Shown: positions 34,167 to 44,808, numbered from the stretch's first letter. The stretch: DNA of 64,000 bases from Bacteroidota bacterium (GCA_029237825.1 JAQZBQ010000002.1:434001-498000); one strand, 5' to 3'. Notes: a model not told the origin generated them from the letters alone. Made by a program: numbers and translations.

Positions 34167-35543
34167 ATGGTTCATAGAATACTACTTATAATTTTTTTTC
34201 TGTTTTTACTAAACGGCCTGCGTGCACAAGTAAAAAAGGCTGAGCCAACTGTAACGCGGGTACTTTTTGTTTTTGACGCGAGTAATAGTATGAAAGCAAA
34301 ATACAATTGCTCCACCCGCATTCAGGGGGCGAAGGAGTTGTTTTATAAATTCCTTGACAGCCTGAATAAACAAAAAAATATCCAGTTCGCCTTACGGATG
34401 TACGGACATACGGTGAAATATCCACCGGGTGACTGCAAAGATTCGAAACTGATTGTTCCGTTTGGGAAAAATAACATTGCACTTATTAAAACGAAAGTTG
34501 CTGAAGCAAAGCCAACAGGAATTACGCCAATTGAACATTCACTTACTGAATCTGCGAATGACTTTCCTGATTCGAAAGCGATTAACATGATTATTTTGAT
34601 TACCGATGGAATAGAGGAGTGCGATGGCGACCCATGTAAAGCGCGCCTAAAACTGATGGAAAAAGGTATTGTATTTAAACCTTTCATTATTGGGATTGGC
34701 CTTTCACCCGAACAAATTAAAACGTTTGAATGTGTGGGTGATTACTATGATTTCGATAACGCTAACCTAGTTTCGGATATCAGTTCAATTATATCCAAAC
34801 AGAAATTAAATAAAACGACCTCTCAGGTGAATTTATTAAACAGTAAATCACTTCCATTGGAAACGAATGTGAATATGACGTTCTATAACACATCAACAGG
34901 AAGTTACGTTTATAATTATATGCATACCTTAAATCAAAAAAATAATCCGGATACCTTATACATTGATGATTTTCCAACCTATAAAGTGGTAGCGCATACC
35001 ATCCCTGCTGTTGAAAGTAAGGATGTTAAGTTATCCGCCGGAAAGCATACCATAATTCCAATTGATGCGCCACAGGGATACATTGAATTAAGACGTCCGT
35101 CGGGGGTGTATAATTTTAATGAAAGGATAAAAAGTATTGTTCGTCTTTCGGGCGGAAACATGCAAACCTTGAATGTTCAGCAAATGAACACTACTGAAAA
35201 GTACATTACCGGAAGTTACGACCTTGAGATTTTAACTTTGCCCAGAACATATATCAGTGGAGTTGATGTTGCCCAGTCACAAACTAAGCTTATTGAATTG
35301 CCAAATGCCGGGATGTTAACAGTGAGGGCATTGGATGGTGGTGATGGATGTATCTTAAAGGACAGCAAAAAACTTGAGTGGGTTTGTAATTTAAATAATT
35401 CAACAAGTCAGGTTTATTATTTGCAGCCTGGCAATTACAGAATTGAATGGCGATCAAAGTCGTTGAAAGGATCTATTTATACTATAGAGAAAAAATTTTC
35501 AATTCGTTCGGATGTGGAGACCAAAGTAGAGTTGTATAAATAA
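34167..35543 (+). CDS. Exported von Willebrand factor A domain protein
   Basis: The 458-residue protein has a signal peptide (1-20) and a VWA domain (about 30-210) whose metal-ion site DxSxS is intact (Asp37, Ser39, Ser41 in FDASNSM), with a Thr in PTGITPIE and an Asp in LITDGIEECDGD. The C-terminal half is beta-rich and of unknown fold. It has no T9SS tail, so it may stay in the periplasm or use another route. The stop codon abuts that of holA on the other strand. Confidence 0.88.
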   Translation: MVHRILLIIFFLFLLNGLRAQVKKAEPTVTRVLFVFDASNSMKAKYNCSTRIQGAKELFYKFLDSLNKQKNIQFALRMYGHTVKYPPGDCKDSKLIVPFGKNNIALIKTKVAEAKPTGITPIEHSLTESANDFPDSKAINMIILITDGIEECDGDPCKARLKLMEKGIVFKPFIIGIGLSPEQIKTFECVGDYYDFDNANLVSDISSIISKQKLNKTTSQVNLLNSKSLPLETNVNMTFYNTSTGSYVYNYMHTLNQKNNPDTLYIDDFPTYKVVAHTIPAVESKDVKLSAGKHTIIPIDAPQGYIELRRPSGVYNFNERIKSIVRLSGGNMQTLNVQQMNTTEKYITGSYDLEILTLPRTYISGVDVAQSQTKLIELPNAGMLTVRALDGGDGCILKDSKKLEWVCNLNNSTSQVYYLQPGNYRIEWRSKSLKGSIYTIEKKFSIRSDVETKVELYK

Positions 35544-36617
35544 TTAATGAAGGATTTTAAAAACAAGTTCCTTCATGAGTTCTCCGTTGTTTACACCGCT
35601 ATTGTCAACGCCTTTGGTTTTAAGGTCGTATTCTTTTAAAAAGGCAAAAATTGCTTTTAATTTTCCCGTGCTGTAGTTCTGTGCGGCTTTAGCATAGCCC
35701 TCCACAAAAAAAGGATTTACGCCTAATGTTTGTGCTACAACAAATTTCGATTTATCAGGAGCAAAGTGATAAATGAGAATTTTGGAAAAATATCCGTAGA
35801 GTGTGCTAAGCGTCATTACCGCCGGATGATCTTTCTCGTTAGAGGAGAAATAGTTGATTATCCGGTTGGCTTTTAATATGTCTTTTTTTGCCAGTGCGTC
35901 CTGCAATTCAAATACATTAAATTCTTTACTGATGCCAATATTATCCTGAACCGCATCTTGGGTTATTTCGTCTCCTTCTTTTAAGTTGATAAATAGTTTT
36001 TCAACCTCATTACTTATTTTTGAAAGATCATTTCCTAAAAATTCTGATAAAAGGAATGATGCTTTTGGTCCAATTTTAAAATTACGTTCCTGAACAAAAT
36101 TTGTAATCCAGTCTGGTATCTGGTTTTCGTACATTTTCTTTGTCTCCAGAAAAACATGGTTTTTCTGAAGGGATTTATATACGGAGCTTCGTTTATCCAG
36201 AGTTTTGTATTTATAGCAAAACACTAATATGGTTGAAGGTTGAGGTTGCTGCAAATATGCTATTAATGCATTTCCTCCACCGGTATTTTTTTTACTTTTG
36301 GTTTCAACTTCGTCCTCTTCATCATCTCCTCCAGCAGTCTTTCCTAATTCTTTTAAATTCTGGGCTTCTTTAACAATTACCACCTGATACTCGCTCATCA
36401 TAGGAAAACGCTTGGCTGCCGATACAATCGTATTCATATCCGCTTCCTTTCCATACAGGATTGTTTGATTGAATTCCTGTTCGCTTTCATCAAGTACATT
36501 TTTCTCGATGTAATCACTTATCAGGTCAATATAATAAGCCTCTTCACCACTTAAAAAATAAACAGGTTTGAAAATCCTCCGTTTTAAATCAGTAAGTATC
36601 TGGTTAACTTCTTTCAA
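35544..36617 (-). CDS. holA: DNA polymerase III subunit delta
   Basis: The 357-residue clamp-loader subunit matches HolA. The N-terminal ATPase-like region has VYFLSGEEAYYIDLI (18-32); MMSEYQVVIVKEAQNL follows near 75. The middle helical region contains LSEFLGNDLSKISNEVEKL, and the C-terminal collar domain follows. It opens and loads the beta sliding clamp. Its stop codon directly abuts the convergent VWA gene, leaving no space for a terminator. Confidence 0.95.
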   Translation of the reverse strand: MKEVNQILTDLKRRIFKPVYFLSGEEAYYIDLISDYIEKNVLDESEQEFNQTILYGKEADMNTIVSAAKRFPMMSEYQVVIVKEAQNLKELGKTAGGDDEEDEVETKSKKNTGGGNALIAYLQQPQPSTILVFCYKYKTLDKRSSVYKSLQKNHVFLETKKMYENQIPDWITNFVQERNFKIGPKASFLLSEFLGNDLSKISNEVEKLFINLKEGDEITQDAVQDNIGISKEFNVFELQDALAKKDILKANRIINYFSSNEKDHPAVMTLSTLYGYFSKILIYHFAPDKSKFVVAQTLGVNPFFVEGYAKAAQNYSTGKLKAIFAFLKEYDLKTKGVDNSGVNNGELMKELVFKILH

Positions 36618-36668
36618 GCTGTTTTTAGTTACAAATTAAGTATATCGAAGAATAAATGATTGCTAAAA

Positions 36669-37025
36669 TTACTTCTTAAAAAAGAAATATACAGCAATAA
36701 ATAAACACAAGAAACCAACAACATGGTTCCACTTTAATGTTTCGGTTTTAAAGACCAGTAACGTGAATATTACAAATACACTGATTGAGATCACTTCCTG
36801 AATGATTTTTAGCTGAAACATATTAAAAGGTCCACCGTTGATATTACTCCCAATTTTATTTGCCGGAACCATTAAACTATACTCCAGTAAGGCAATTCCC
36901 CAGCTTATCAGAACGGCAGCAACCATTCCAACATGTTTAAACTTTAAATGGCCGTACCATGCAATCGTCATAAAGGTGTTTGACGCCATGAGGAGAAGTA
37001 TTGTACTCAATCCTTTTGCAACCAT
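36669..37025 (-). CDS. DUF486 family four-helix membrane protein
   Basis: The 118-residue protein has four hydrophobic helices with the conserved IAWYGHLKF, WGIALLEYSLMVPANKIG and MFQLKIIQEVISI blocks of DUF486, a DMT-transporter-like small family of unknown substrate. Its ATG overlaps the methylmalonyl-CoA mutase stop (TAATG), so it is coupled to the mutase operon. A metabolic link is unproven. Confidence 0.92.
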   Translation of the reverse strand: MVAKGLSTILLLMASNTFMTIAWYGHLKFKHVGMVAAVLISWGIALLEYSLMVPANKIGSNINGGPFNMFQLKIIQEVISISVFVIFTLLVFKTETLKWNHVVGFLCLFIAVYFFFKK

Positions 37026-39157
37026 TATTTCGCTTTTTCAATCAGTTTTTCTAAAATTTCAATAGCTGAAACACTGATAACGGTACCGGGCCCAAAAACA
37101 CCCGACACTCCGGCTTTATACAGAAAATCATAATCCTGTTGAGGGATCACACCCCCGGCAATAACCATGATGTCTTCCCCCCCATATTTTTTCAGTTCTT
37201 CTATTACCTGTGGAATCAATGTTTTGTGACCAGCGGCTAATGACGAAACACCTAAAATATGCACATCATTTTCAACAGCCTGTTTTGCTGCTTCAGCCGG
37301 TGTCTGAAAAAGCGGACCGATGTCCACGTCAAATCCCATATCAGCAAAGCTTGTAGAGATTACTTTGGCACCTCGGTCATGTCCATCCTGTCCCATCTTA
37401 GCGATCATGATGCGTGGGCGGCGTCCATCCAATTCAGCAAATTGATCGGCCAGTTCTTTTGCTTTTATAAAATGTTTGTCCATGCTAATCTCTTTACTGT
37501 AAACTCCGGCGATACTTCTGATATTGGCTTTATAGCGACCAAACACTTTTTCCAGTGCAAATGAAATTTCTCCTAAACTACAGCGCACACGGGCCGCATT
37601 AATCGCTAATTCCAATAAATTTCCCTTACCGGATTTAGCGGATTCGGTTAATGCATTTAAGGCAGTTTCTACTTTTTGTGGATCACGTTCCCCTTTTAGT
37701 TTCGCTAAACGTTCCAACTGTTGAGTCCTGACTTTTGCATTATCTACATCCAGTATATCGATGTGTGTTTTCTCATCCGTTTGGTAACGGTTCACACCTA
37801 CAATAATATCCTTTCCTCCATCGATGCGTGCCTGTTTTCTGGCTGCAGCTTCTTCGATACGCATTTTAGGGATTCCAGTTTCGATGGCTTTTGCCATACC
37901 TCCGAGTTTTTCAACTTCTTCAATTAACCCCCATGCTTTATGCGCCAATTCATGTGTTAAGGTTTCCACATAATAGGAACCGGCCCATGGATCAACGACT
38001 TTACATACATTGGTTTCCTGTTGTAAAAACAATTGGGTATTACGGGCAATACGTGCGCTGAAATCCGTTGGTAAAGCAATGGCTTCGTCCAGCGCGTTAG
38101 TGTGTAAACTTTGCGTATGACCCATGGCAGCCGCTAATGCTTCTACACATGTACGGGTAACATTGTTAAACGGGTCTTGCTCTGTAAGACTCCAGCCGCT
38201 GGTTTGGCAGTGTGTTCGCAAAGCCATGGATTTCGCAGATTTTGGATTGAATTGTTTCACCATTTTTGCCCACAACATTCTTCCGGCTCGCATTTTCGCA
38301 ATTTCCATAAAATGATTCATGCCAATGGCCCAGAAAAAAGAAAGACGGGGAGCGAAGGCATCAATATCCAGCCCTGCTTTGATACCGGTTCTGATATATT
38401 CCAAACCATCGGCAAGGGTATAAGCCAATTCAATATCGGCGGTGGCTCCTGCTTCCTGCATGTGGTACCCGCTAATGGAAATGGAATTGAACTTAGGCAT
38501 CTTTTGAGAAGTAAATTCAAAAATATCACCAATGATTTTCATAGATGCTTCTGGTGGATAGATGTAAGTATTTCGCACCATGAACTCTTTCAAAATATCA
38601 TTTTGAATTGTGCCGCTCAGTTTTTCCATACTCACGCCTTGTTCCTCTGCTGCAACAATATAAAATGCGAGAATTGGTAATACAGCTCCATTCATTGTCA
38701 TACTCACACTCATTTGATCGAGTGGTATCTGATCAAATAAAACTTTCATATCAAGGATGGAATCGATGGCTACACCAGCCTTTCCAACGTCACCAATTAC
38801 ACGTTCATGATCACTGTCATAGCCCCTGTGAGTAGCTAAATCAAAAGCTACAGATAATCCTTTTTGTCCTGCGGCCAGATTTCTTCTGTAGAATGCATTA
38901 CTTTCTTCGGCGGTGCTAAAGCCGGCATATTGACGAACAGTCCATGGATTTTGCACATACATGCTGGAGTAAGGTCCTCTCAAAAAAGGAGGGATTCCCG
39001 CACCAAAATTCAAGTGTTCAAACTGTGTTATATCGTTTGAAGTGTAACAAGCTTTTAATTGAATTTGTTCTGCTGTAACAAATGGCTCAGCGGATCCAGT
39101 TGATTCAATCGCCGGTTCGAATGCTTTATACGATATGTTTGAAAAATCTTTTCTCAT
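37025..39157 (-). CDS. mutB: Methylmalonyl-CoA mutase large (catalytic) subunit
   Basis: The catalytic subunit isomerises (R)-methylmalonyl-CoA and succinyl-CoA in propionate metabolism. The N-terminal TIM barrel has [22 protein letters not shown] and a CoA-binding region. The C-terminal B12-binding domain has GQDGHDRG, whose His (about 594) is the cobalt ligand, with [11 protein letters not shown] following. I place the start at 39157 (710 residues), because an in-frame ATG 11 codons upstream would overlap the small-subunit gene by 32 bases, while this ATG follows the mutA stop by one base. Confidence 0.96.
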   Translation of the reverse strand: MRKDFSNISYKAFEPAIESTGSAEPFVTAEQIQLKACYTSNDITQFEHLNFGAGIPPFLRGPYSSMYVQNPWTVRQYAGFSTAEESNAFYRRNLAAGQKGLSVAFDLATHRGYDSDHERVIGDVGKAGVAIDSILDMKVLFDQIPLDQMSVSMTMNGAVLPILAFYIVAAEEQGVSMEKLSGTIQNDILKEFMVRNTYIYPPEASMKIIGDIFEFTSQKMPKFNSISISGYHMQEAGATADIELAYTLADGLEYIRTGIKAGLDIDAFAPRLSFFWAIGMNHFMEIAKMRAGRMLWAKMVKQFNPKSAKSMALRTHCQTSGWSLTEQDPFNNVTRTCVEALAAAMGHTQSLHTNALDEAIALPTDFSARIARNTQLFLQQETNVCKVVDPWAGSYYVETLTHELAHKAWGLIEEVEKLGGMAKAIETGIPKMRIEEAAARKQARIDGGKDIIVGVNRYQTDEKTHIDILDVDNAKVRTQQLERLAKLKGERDPQKVETALNALTESAKSGKGNLLELAINAARVRCSLGEISFALEKVFGRYKANIRSIAGVYSKEISMDKHFIKAKELADQFAELDGRRPRIMIAKMGQDGHDRGAKVISTSFADMGFDVDIGPLFQTPAEAAKQAVENDVHILGVSSLAAGHKTLIPQVIEELKKYGGEDIMVIAGGVIPQQDYDFLYKAGVSGVFGPGTVISVSAIEILEKLIEKAK

Positions 39158-39158
39158 A

Positions 39159-40412
39159 TTAGTTAACGGATTGCTGTACTGAAGATTCACTTAAATTGAC
39201 TGGCTTAATTCCAAAAACGTTAGAAGGCTTTATTACTTTAAGCTCTTCCGGTGATTCGTTTTTGTTTTGGAATTTATTTACCCCAACAAGCACTAATTTA
39301 CCATCCTTAAACTGTTGAATTAACCGCTGCGCGTCTTCCGAAATTATTTTCTGAATGGTATTTAATTTTAAGCACTCAAATAAACCACCCTTTGCTTCAA
39401 GATCTTTAAACTCCTCCCAGGCCAACTGGCACAGAGTCTCGGTGAGGGATTCGATATAGTACGACCCTGCTGAAATATCGGCTACGGCGTTTAAATAACT
39501 TTCTTCTTTCAAAATCAACTGTTGATTTCTTGCCATTCTTAAACTGAAATCTCCGGGCGCTTTAAATGGTTGGTCAAAGGGTAAAACGCATACACTATTT
39601 GCACCACCAATGGCCGCACTCATCGCTTCTGTGGTTGACCGAAGCAGATTATTATAGCTGTCTGCCGCGCTTTTATTTAAAGAGGTAGTCTGCGCATGGA
39701 TATGTATTTTTGCATTGATCGAATATTGATCCATCAAAAACTGAAGCAATCTACGGAGCGCCCTTAATTTTCCTATTTCCATGAAAAAATCGCCTCCCAC
39801 GGAAACAGTTAGGTGAATGATTGAAACCGTTGAGTTTAAAGTAAGGTATTCATTGACATGTGCCAGTGTAAAAGCGAGCTCGTGCACAGTATTTGAACCC
39901 GATTCCTGGTAAAGGGATGCATTCGCACAAATCGTATGGTTGGGAGCAGTTATTATTCCCCTCAACACTTCATCACATTCAATAAAACAATTTGTACCGC
40001 AGTTATGCGACATAAAATAGTTAAGGAGATCCTCCTGTACGTGTGATTCAATTTTAAATAATGTGTAAATGTGTTTGAGAGAGATTCCCGAAAGTAAAAG
40101 GCTAAAATCTGTTTTTTTTGAAATCTGGAATATCAATCCGGAAGCGCCGTGTTCAAGCGCATCTAAAGCTTGTTGATTTGCAGCTTTTTCTTCATTAACT
40201 AAAATCATTTCACAGATACTCCAGTCATTGAGATGAAATAACGGAGAAGGGTTCCCTTTAAGATCGGCTTTCGTATAAAACGGTTGTATTTTAAATCCTG
40301 AATTAGTTTCCCAAATCAGGTTTTTATAATCAATTCCTTTTAAATCTTTAATGAGTTGTTCTTTCCATTGATTCGCAGTAACTGGATTGAATTCGGAGAA
40401 TAGTTTTTGCAT
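39159..40412 (-). CDS. mutA: Methylmalonyl-CoA mutase small subunit
   Basis: The 417-residue homologue of the catalytic subunit keeps the barrel pattern (for example [33 protein letters not shown], matching the large subunit in compressed form) but lacks a B12-binding domain and its cobalt-ligand His motif. It is shorter than the classical Propionibacterium subunit, as is common in Bacteroidota. It stabilises the heterodimer. It is the first gene of the mutA-mutB-DUF486 unit; no cobalamin riboswitch is apparent upstream. Confidence 0.92.
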   Translation of the reverse strand: MQKLFSEFNPVTANQWKEQLIKDLKGIDYKNLIWETNSGFKIQPFYTKADLKGNPSPLFHLNDWSICEMILVNEEKAANQQALDALEHGASGLIFQISKKTDFSLLLSGISLKHIYTLFKIESHVQEDLLNYFMSHNCGTNCFIECDEVLRGIITAPNHTICANASLYQESGSNTVHELAFTLAHVNEYLTLNSTVSIIHLTVSVGGDFFMEIGKLRALRRLLQFLMDQYSINAKIHIHAQTTSLNKSAADSYNNLLRSTTEAMSAAIGGANSVCVLPFDQPFKAPGDFSLRMARNQQLILKEESYLNAVADISAGSYYIESLTETLCQLAWEEFKDLEAKGGLFECLKLNTIQKIISEDAQRLIQQFKDGKLVLVGVNKFQNKNESPEELKVIKPSNVFGIKPVNLSESSVQQSVN

Positions 40413-40500
40413 GATTTAATTTGTTCGATTTATTGAACTTCGGTGAGCCATACTCATCCATTATTTGATTCTGATATTTTGGATTCCTTTTTAATAAATT

Positions 40501-41025
40501 TTAAAAAGTTTGAGAAATCTCTTTTTTGATGTAATCAATAGCAACATCGTTAGGAAGTTTTTTGCCAAGATTTGCTGTGATATTTAAAATCATCATGGCT
40601 AATTCAGAACTATTCGAATCATGAGCCACCTTTGACGATGAAATATTTACTAACTGAATAATTTCTTCTTTAGTGGTTTTTACTAATTCCCATGCTCCGG
40701 CTGAAATGTAAATTTGTTGTGATAAATTATGTTCGTATTCTGACTTGATAGTAGCAACCAGATCCTGATGTAGTTGCCTTGAAGCCATCCCGTTTTTATT
40801 TATCCTAACAACCAGATTATTCGGGTTGATACGTTCTAAAAAGATGATGATGCGTTCGTACGCCTGAATTTTTAAAGGAGTGATTGTTCCCTGCGCGTTT
40901 TTTTTTAATTCATGTTCCCGTCTTTTTTGGTCGTTTTCAAGAAAACGATTTACTAAAAAATAGGCCGCGGCAAATACCGCTGCAGCCGGAATTAAAATTT
41001 TAAGAATCTCAATTAAAGCGTTCAT
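40501..41025 (-). CDS. Conserved hypothetical membrane-anchored protein (DUF7935-like)
   Basis: The 174-residue protein has one N-terminal membrane helix (about 7-26), a basic linker (RREHELKKNAQG), and a soluble helical domain with IQAYERIIIFLERINP and LHQDLVATIKSEYEHNLSQQIYIS. This pattern recurs in Bacteroidota and I assign it tentatively to DUF7935. No function is known. It lies between the eIF1-like gene and mutA in the same direction, 88 bases ahead of mutA. Confidence 0.75.
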   Translation of the reverse strand: MNALIEILKILIPAAAVFAAAYFLVNRFLENDQKRREHELKKNAQGTITPLKIQAYERIIIFLERINPNNLVVRINKNGMASRQLHQDLVATIKSEYEHNLSQQIYISAGAWELVKTTKEEIIQLVNISSSKVAHDSNSSELAMMILNITANLGKKLPNDVAIDYIKKEISQTF

Positions 41026-41093
41026 ATTGTTCAGTTTTATAGTTTCTAATATCGGTATTTTATACCGTCGTTTCTAAAAAAAATAAATATATT

Positions 41094-41435
41094 TTATCCA
41101 CCCGCTTTTTTAGCTTTGTAGTTAGCTTTTATGAGTAAGTCAAGGAGTTTTTCCCTGTTGTCACCCTGTATCAGAATATTGCCATCTTTAGCGTTACCAC
41201 CAACGCCGCATTTTTGCTTTAATAATTTAGCAAGATCATTCAAATCATTTTCAGTTCCAACAAACCCGCTAATCCGTGTAACTAATTTTCCCCCACCAAT
41301 ACGGTCCAGGAATAATTTTAAATTCTGTTGTTGTGGCGGCAGTGTCGTCTCAGACTCTTCCTCGTCCTTTTGGTAACTGAAATCCGGGTTTGTTGAATAA
41401 ACCACATTCACCCGATTTTTTTCTTTTTTACTCAT
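41094..41435 (-). CDS. eIF1/SUI1-family translation factor (YciH-like)
   Basis: I start the gene at the ATG at 41435, which overlaps the TPR gene's stop as ATGA, in preference to an in-frame ATG 22 codons upstream inside that gene. The 113-residue product ends in a SUI1 domain (about 50-110) with LVTRISGF and the KLLKQKCGVGGNAKDGNILIQGD hallmark. Bacterial YciH affects start-codon selection in vitro. The N-terminal 40 residues are acidic and probably unstructured. Confidence 0.92.
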   Translation of the reverse strand: MSKKEKNRVNVVYSTNPDFSYQKDEEESETTLPPQQQNLKLFLDRIGGGKLVTRISGFVGTENDLNDLAKLLKQKCGVGGNAKDGNILIQGDNREKLLDLLIKANYKAKKAGG

Positions 41436-42517
41436 CTCTTTAAACGTATTAATAGCAAAGGGAAAATAATTAACATTCCTAATACCGAAAATAGCAACCA
41501 ATTATTTTTTCGTTGTTGTGATAACTCTTTAGGATAATTCTCGGTTCGTTCGTATTGGATTTCAAAGTCTTTTTGTACCTGTGCAACACTATGTAAGCTA
41601 TCTCTTAATTCAAAATGTTTTTTCAACCAGGTATTTGCTTCTCTAAAATCGTTTTGTGCTTCATAATATACCGAACGTGTATGATAGAGATCAATCAAAG
41701 CATCTTCATAGCCGTATTTGTGACATACTTCCTCTGCCATGGAAATATATTGACTGGCAAGCTTAAAATTTTTCAATACGATATACACATTCGCAATATT
41801 ATTATAGCTGTCAGCCATCTCAAACTCATTGTCTGTTTGTTGCTTTATTTTTAAGCTTTCTTCCAGGTAGATCAATGCGCTATCGGGTTTGTTAAGTTCC
41901 CTTAAAATGGTTCCGATATTATTGTAGCTGGAAGCCATCAAATCATGATCACCAATTTGCGTTGCAAACGTTAAGGTCTGTTCAAATTGTTTAATTGCCG
42001 AATGAAGTTGCTTCTGTGAATATTTAAGAACTCCGATATTCAAGAGGCAACGGGCGATCTGCTTTGTATTTTGAGTTAGGTTGTATGCTTTTAAGGCTTG
42101 TAAATAAAAGCTTTCGGCTAATGAAGGTTGATTGATGTCGCTATAAATATTTCCCAGGTTGGTAAGATTTATAGCCGCGCCGGTTTCATTTTTTATGAAA
42201 CGGTTAATTGCCAACGCTTCTTTTTGAAAACTCAGGGCTTTCGTGTAGTCTCCTCTTTTATAAGATAATATCCCTAATAAATTATAGCTTTTGGCAACAT
42301 GCATTTTTGACCTGCTTTTTAAAGCGGCAATTTCTGCTGCCTGCGCAAATTCAAGTGCAGATTCCGGATCGGAATTGCGGATATTAAACCCGTGCTGATA
42401 GAGTAAATTGACTTTTTCGGTATCGTTAGTGATACTTTCGATCTGAAAGAGGAGCGAATCATTTTCCTGCGAAATACAAGCAATGGAAATATGCATAGCA
42501 ATCAGGAACGCTCTCAT
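41432..42517 (-). CDS. TPR-repeat protein with C-terminal membrane helix
   Basis: The 361-residue protein has an N-terminal signal-like segment (1-15), about six tetratricopeptide repeats (residues 25-300, with consensus A..YNNIG.....A..Y.E.SL), a short coiled segment and a C-terminal membrane helix NNWLLFSVLGMLIIFPLLLI. The layout equals the sensor half of TPR-linked histidine kinases or LuxR-type regulators common in Bacteroidota, but the output domain is absent. It overlaps the SUI1 gene by 4 bases (ATGA), coupling the two. Confidence 0.9.
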   Translation of the reverse strand: MRAFLIAMHISIACISQENDSLLFQIESITNDTEKVNLLYQHGFNIRNSDPESALEFAQAAEIAALKSRSKMHVAKSYNLLGILSYKRGDYTKALSFQKEALAINRFIKNETGAAINLTNLGNIYSDINQPSLAESFYLQALKAYNLTQNTKQIARCLLNIGVLKYSQKQLHSAIKQFEQTLTFATQIGDHDLMASSYNNIGTILRELNKPDSALIYLEESLKIKQQTDNEFEMADSYNNIANVYIVLKNFKLASQYISMAEEVCHKYGYEDALIDLYHTRSVYYEAQNDFREANTWLKKHFELRDSLHSVAQVQKDFEIQYERTENYPKELSQQRKNNWLLFSVLGMLIIFPLLLIRLKR

Positions 42518-42582
42518 AATTACTGTAAATATAATTTGTTTTTGCTTAAGCTTTATATAAATTTAAGTACTAATTTTTTATC

Positions 42583-44301
42583 ATGATCCACTACAAGCTA
42601 TATCTTAAAAACCCCCAATCGCACTACATTTATGTTGATTTGACAATTGATGAGTTAAATGACACAATAGTTGAATTAAAACTTCCTTCGTGGAGGCCCG
42701 GTAGATATGAGCTTGGTAATTTTTCTAAAAACATCAAAAAACTGGAAGTGTTTGACGAGAATGAAAACACGCTTGGCTATCTGAAAACAGACAAAGACAG
42801 CTGGAGGATAGAAACAAATGGATCAAAAAAAATAAAGGTAACCTATAGTTACCATACTTCAGAAATTAACGCAGGAAATTGTTTTGCCGATGAAAATCAA
42901 TTATATGTGAATCCCGTTCACCTTTGCATGTATATACCAAACCGTATGAATGAGGAACATGTATTGGAGCTGGCGGTTCCCGACAATTATAAAATTGCAA
43001 GCTCATTAAATCGGAGCGGAACGCGCCTGTCGGCAGAAAATTTTGATGAGTTAGCAGATAGTCCAGTAATTGCCAGTGCAGGTTTGAAATCCGAATTTTA
43101 CGTTGCAAGCGGTGTCAAATTCTGGCTTCATTTTATGGGCGAATGTAAACCTGATATCACAAAATTTAAAGATGATTTTTCGCGGTTCACACAAACCCAA
43201 TTGAGTTTTTGGGGTGATATACCTGTTAAAGAATACCACTTTTTATTTCAGGTTTTACCATATAAATACTACCATGGGGTTGAGCATCTTAAATCAACAG
43301 TCATCGCCATAGGTCCGGGTTATGCCCTTAACAAAGGGAAAACCTATGAAGATGTATTGGGAGTTTCCTGTCATGAACTTTTTCACACCTGGAACATTAA
43401 ATGCATTCGTCCGATGGAAATGCTTCCATATGATTTCTCAAAAGAAAATTACGCCCGAACAGGATTTGTTTATGAAGGTTTTACAACCTATTATGGCGAT
43501 TTGTTACTGCTTACCAGCGGTGTCTTTACTGTTAACCAGTATTTCGAAACGCTTGAAGAGCGACTTACCAAACATTTTCATAATTACGGGCGATTTAATT
43601 TATCAGTAGCACACTCCAGTTTTGATACCTGGCTGGATGGTTACGTGCCAGGCGCACCTTACCGTAAAACATCTATTTATGATGAAGGAAATCTCGTAGC
43701 TTTCATGTTAGATGTGCAGATAATGAAGCACACCAACAATACAAAAGGATTAAAAAATGTTTGCCGCGAATTGTATGAGCAATTTGGAAAGAAGAAAATT
43801 GGATATACCGAAAGAGACATTGTTCAATTGTGTGAAAAAGCGGCCGGTGTTTCCTTAAGTTTTTTCTTCGATAAATACGTATATGGAACTGAGGATTTTA
43901 GCACACCTTTGCAGGAATGTTTTTCATACCTTGGTATTGAAATGGTTCAGTCACCAAGCGTTCAGGTAAGTGAGTCGGTTTATGGTTTTAAAACGGTTGA
44001 TCATGGAAACAATAGAAAAGTATCACTTATCGCTCCTTATTCTTCCGCATGGAAATCAGGATTAAGTATAGGTGACGAAGTATATTCTGTGAATGGATAT
44101 ACTTTAAAAAATGATTTCAATGAATGGATGAACTACTTTAAACATGAAGAAATAGAGCTAACCGTTTCTTCAAACCAGCAGCTCAAACAAATTAAATTAA
44201 TAAAGGCAAGCCAACAAACCAGTTGTTTTGATACTTTTAAACTGAAGCAAACTAACGAAGTTTCAACAGCTTTTTCAGCCTGGCTCGAGCTGAACGCTTA
44301 G
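42583..44301 (+). CDS. M61-family metallopeptidase (glycyl-aminopeptidase type) with PDZ domain
   Basis: The 572-residue zinc peptidase has the HELFH motif (His264, Glu265, His268) followed by the third-ligand region FVYEGFTTYYGD about 35 residues later, as in the M61 family. The N-terminal beta domain (about 1-170) contains LPSWRPGRYELGNFSKNI, and a PDZ domain sits near 470-540. I see no signal peptide, so it may act in the cytoplasm. It has no evident operon partners. Confidence 0.92.
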   Translation: MIHYKLYLKNPQSHYIYVDLTIDELNDTIVELKLPSWRPGRYELGNFSKNIKKLEVFDENENTLGYLKTDKDSWRIETNGSKKIKVTYSYHTSEINAGNCFADENQLYVNPVHLCMYIPNRMNEEHVLELAVPDNYKIASSLNRSGTRLSAENFDELADSPVIASAGLKSEFYVASGVKFWLHFMGECKPDITKFKDDFSRFTQTQLSFWGDIPVKEYHFLFQVLPYKYYHGVEHLKSTVIAIGPGYALNKGKTYEDVLGVSCHELFHTWNIKCIRPMEMLPYDFSKENYARTGFVYEGFTTYYGDLLLLTSGVFTVNQYFETLEERLTKHFHNYGRFNLSVAHSSFDTWLDGYVPGAPYRKTSIYDEGNLVAFMLDVQIMKHTNNTKGLKNVCRELYEQFGKKKIGYTERDIVQLCEKAAGVSLSFFFDKYVYGTEDFSTPLQECFSYLGIEMVQSPSVQVSESVYGFKTVDHGNNRKVSLIAPYSSAWKSGLSIGDEVYSVNGYTLKNDFNEWMNYFKHEEIELTVSSNQQLKQIKLIKASQQTSCFDTFKLKQTNEVSTAFSAWLELNA

Positions 44302-44429
44302 ATGAATGCCGGATTTTTAAATATGAACATGGTCATCTTTCCTTCCTATGTTAATAACTAACAGGAACTGTCTTGAGCGCAAAAGAAAAATTTGTTCTTT
44401 TTTTGTGAAAACAAATTAAAAAATCAATT

Positions 44430-44807
44430 ATGGAACAAACAACTACAACAACATCAAAAGCGGGCAAAGGATTAGGCGTTGCCGGATTAGTACTTGGTAT
44501 TTTAGCAGCAGTAATTTCATTTGTGCCTTGCTTAGGCATGTACGCGATGATTCCAGGAGTAATAGGCTTGGTGTTATCTGTTATTAGTATTATTCAGGCA
44601 AATAAAGCTGGTGCGGCAAAAGGCATGGCAATTGCAGGTCTTATTTGTGCAATTGTAGGTATTGCTATTGCGGGATGGCAGTATTCTAAGTTAAAAGCTG
44701 TGGGTGAAGAATTAAAAGAAACGATTGAAAACCTGGATACAGCGAAGTTAAGAATGGAAATGAATCAGGCGTTTGAAAGCATTACCGATTCGCTTGAACA
44801 GCATTAA
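44430..44807 (+). CDS. DUF4190-type two-helix membrane protein
   Basis: The 125-residue protein has a short polar N-terminus (EQTTTTTSKAGKG), two glycine-rich membrane helices (about 13-32 and 35-53) and a further hydrophobic segment with KGMAIAGLICAIVGIAIAG, matching DUF4190. The C-terminal 45 residues are helical and acidic. It opens a run of four small membrane proteins (44430-46312). Function unknown. Confidence 0.85.
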   Translation: MEQTTTTTSKAGKGLGVAGLVLGILAAVISFVPCLGMYAMIPGVIGLVLSVISIIQANKAGAAKGMAIAGLICAIVGIAIAGWQYSKLKAVGEELKETIENLDTAKLRMEMNQAFESITDSLEQH

Positions 44808-44808
44808 A

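Noticed and set aside
38177-38680. 167-codon plus-strand ORF inside mutB
   Set aside because: Longest shadow frame in the window, but it is antisense to conserved mutase sequence and has no recognisable motif.
40413-40500. Search for a cobalamin riboswitch before the methylmalonyl-CoA mutase genes
   Set aside because: The gap is only 88 bases and shows no B12-box-like conserved stretch or complex hairpin.
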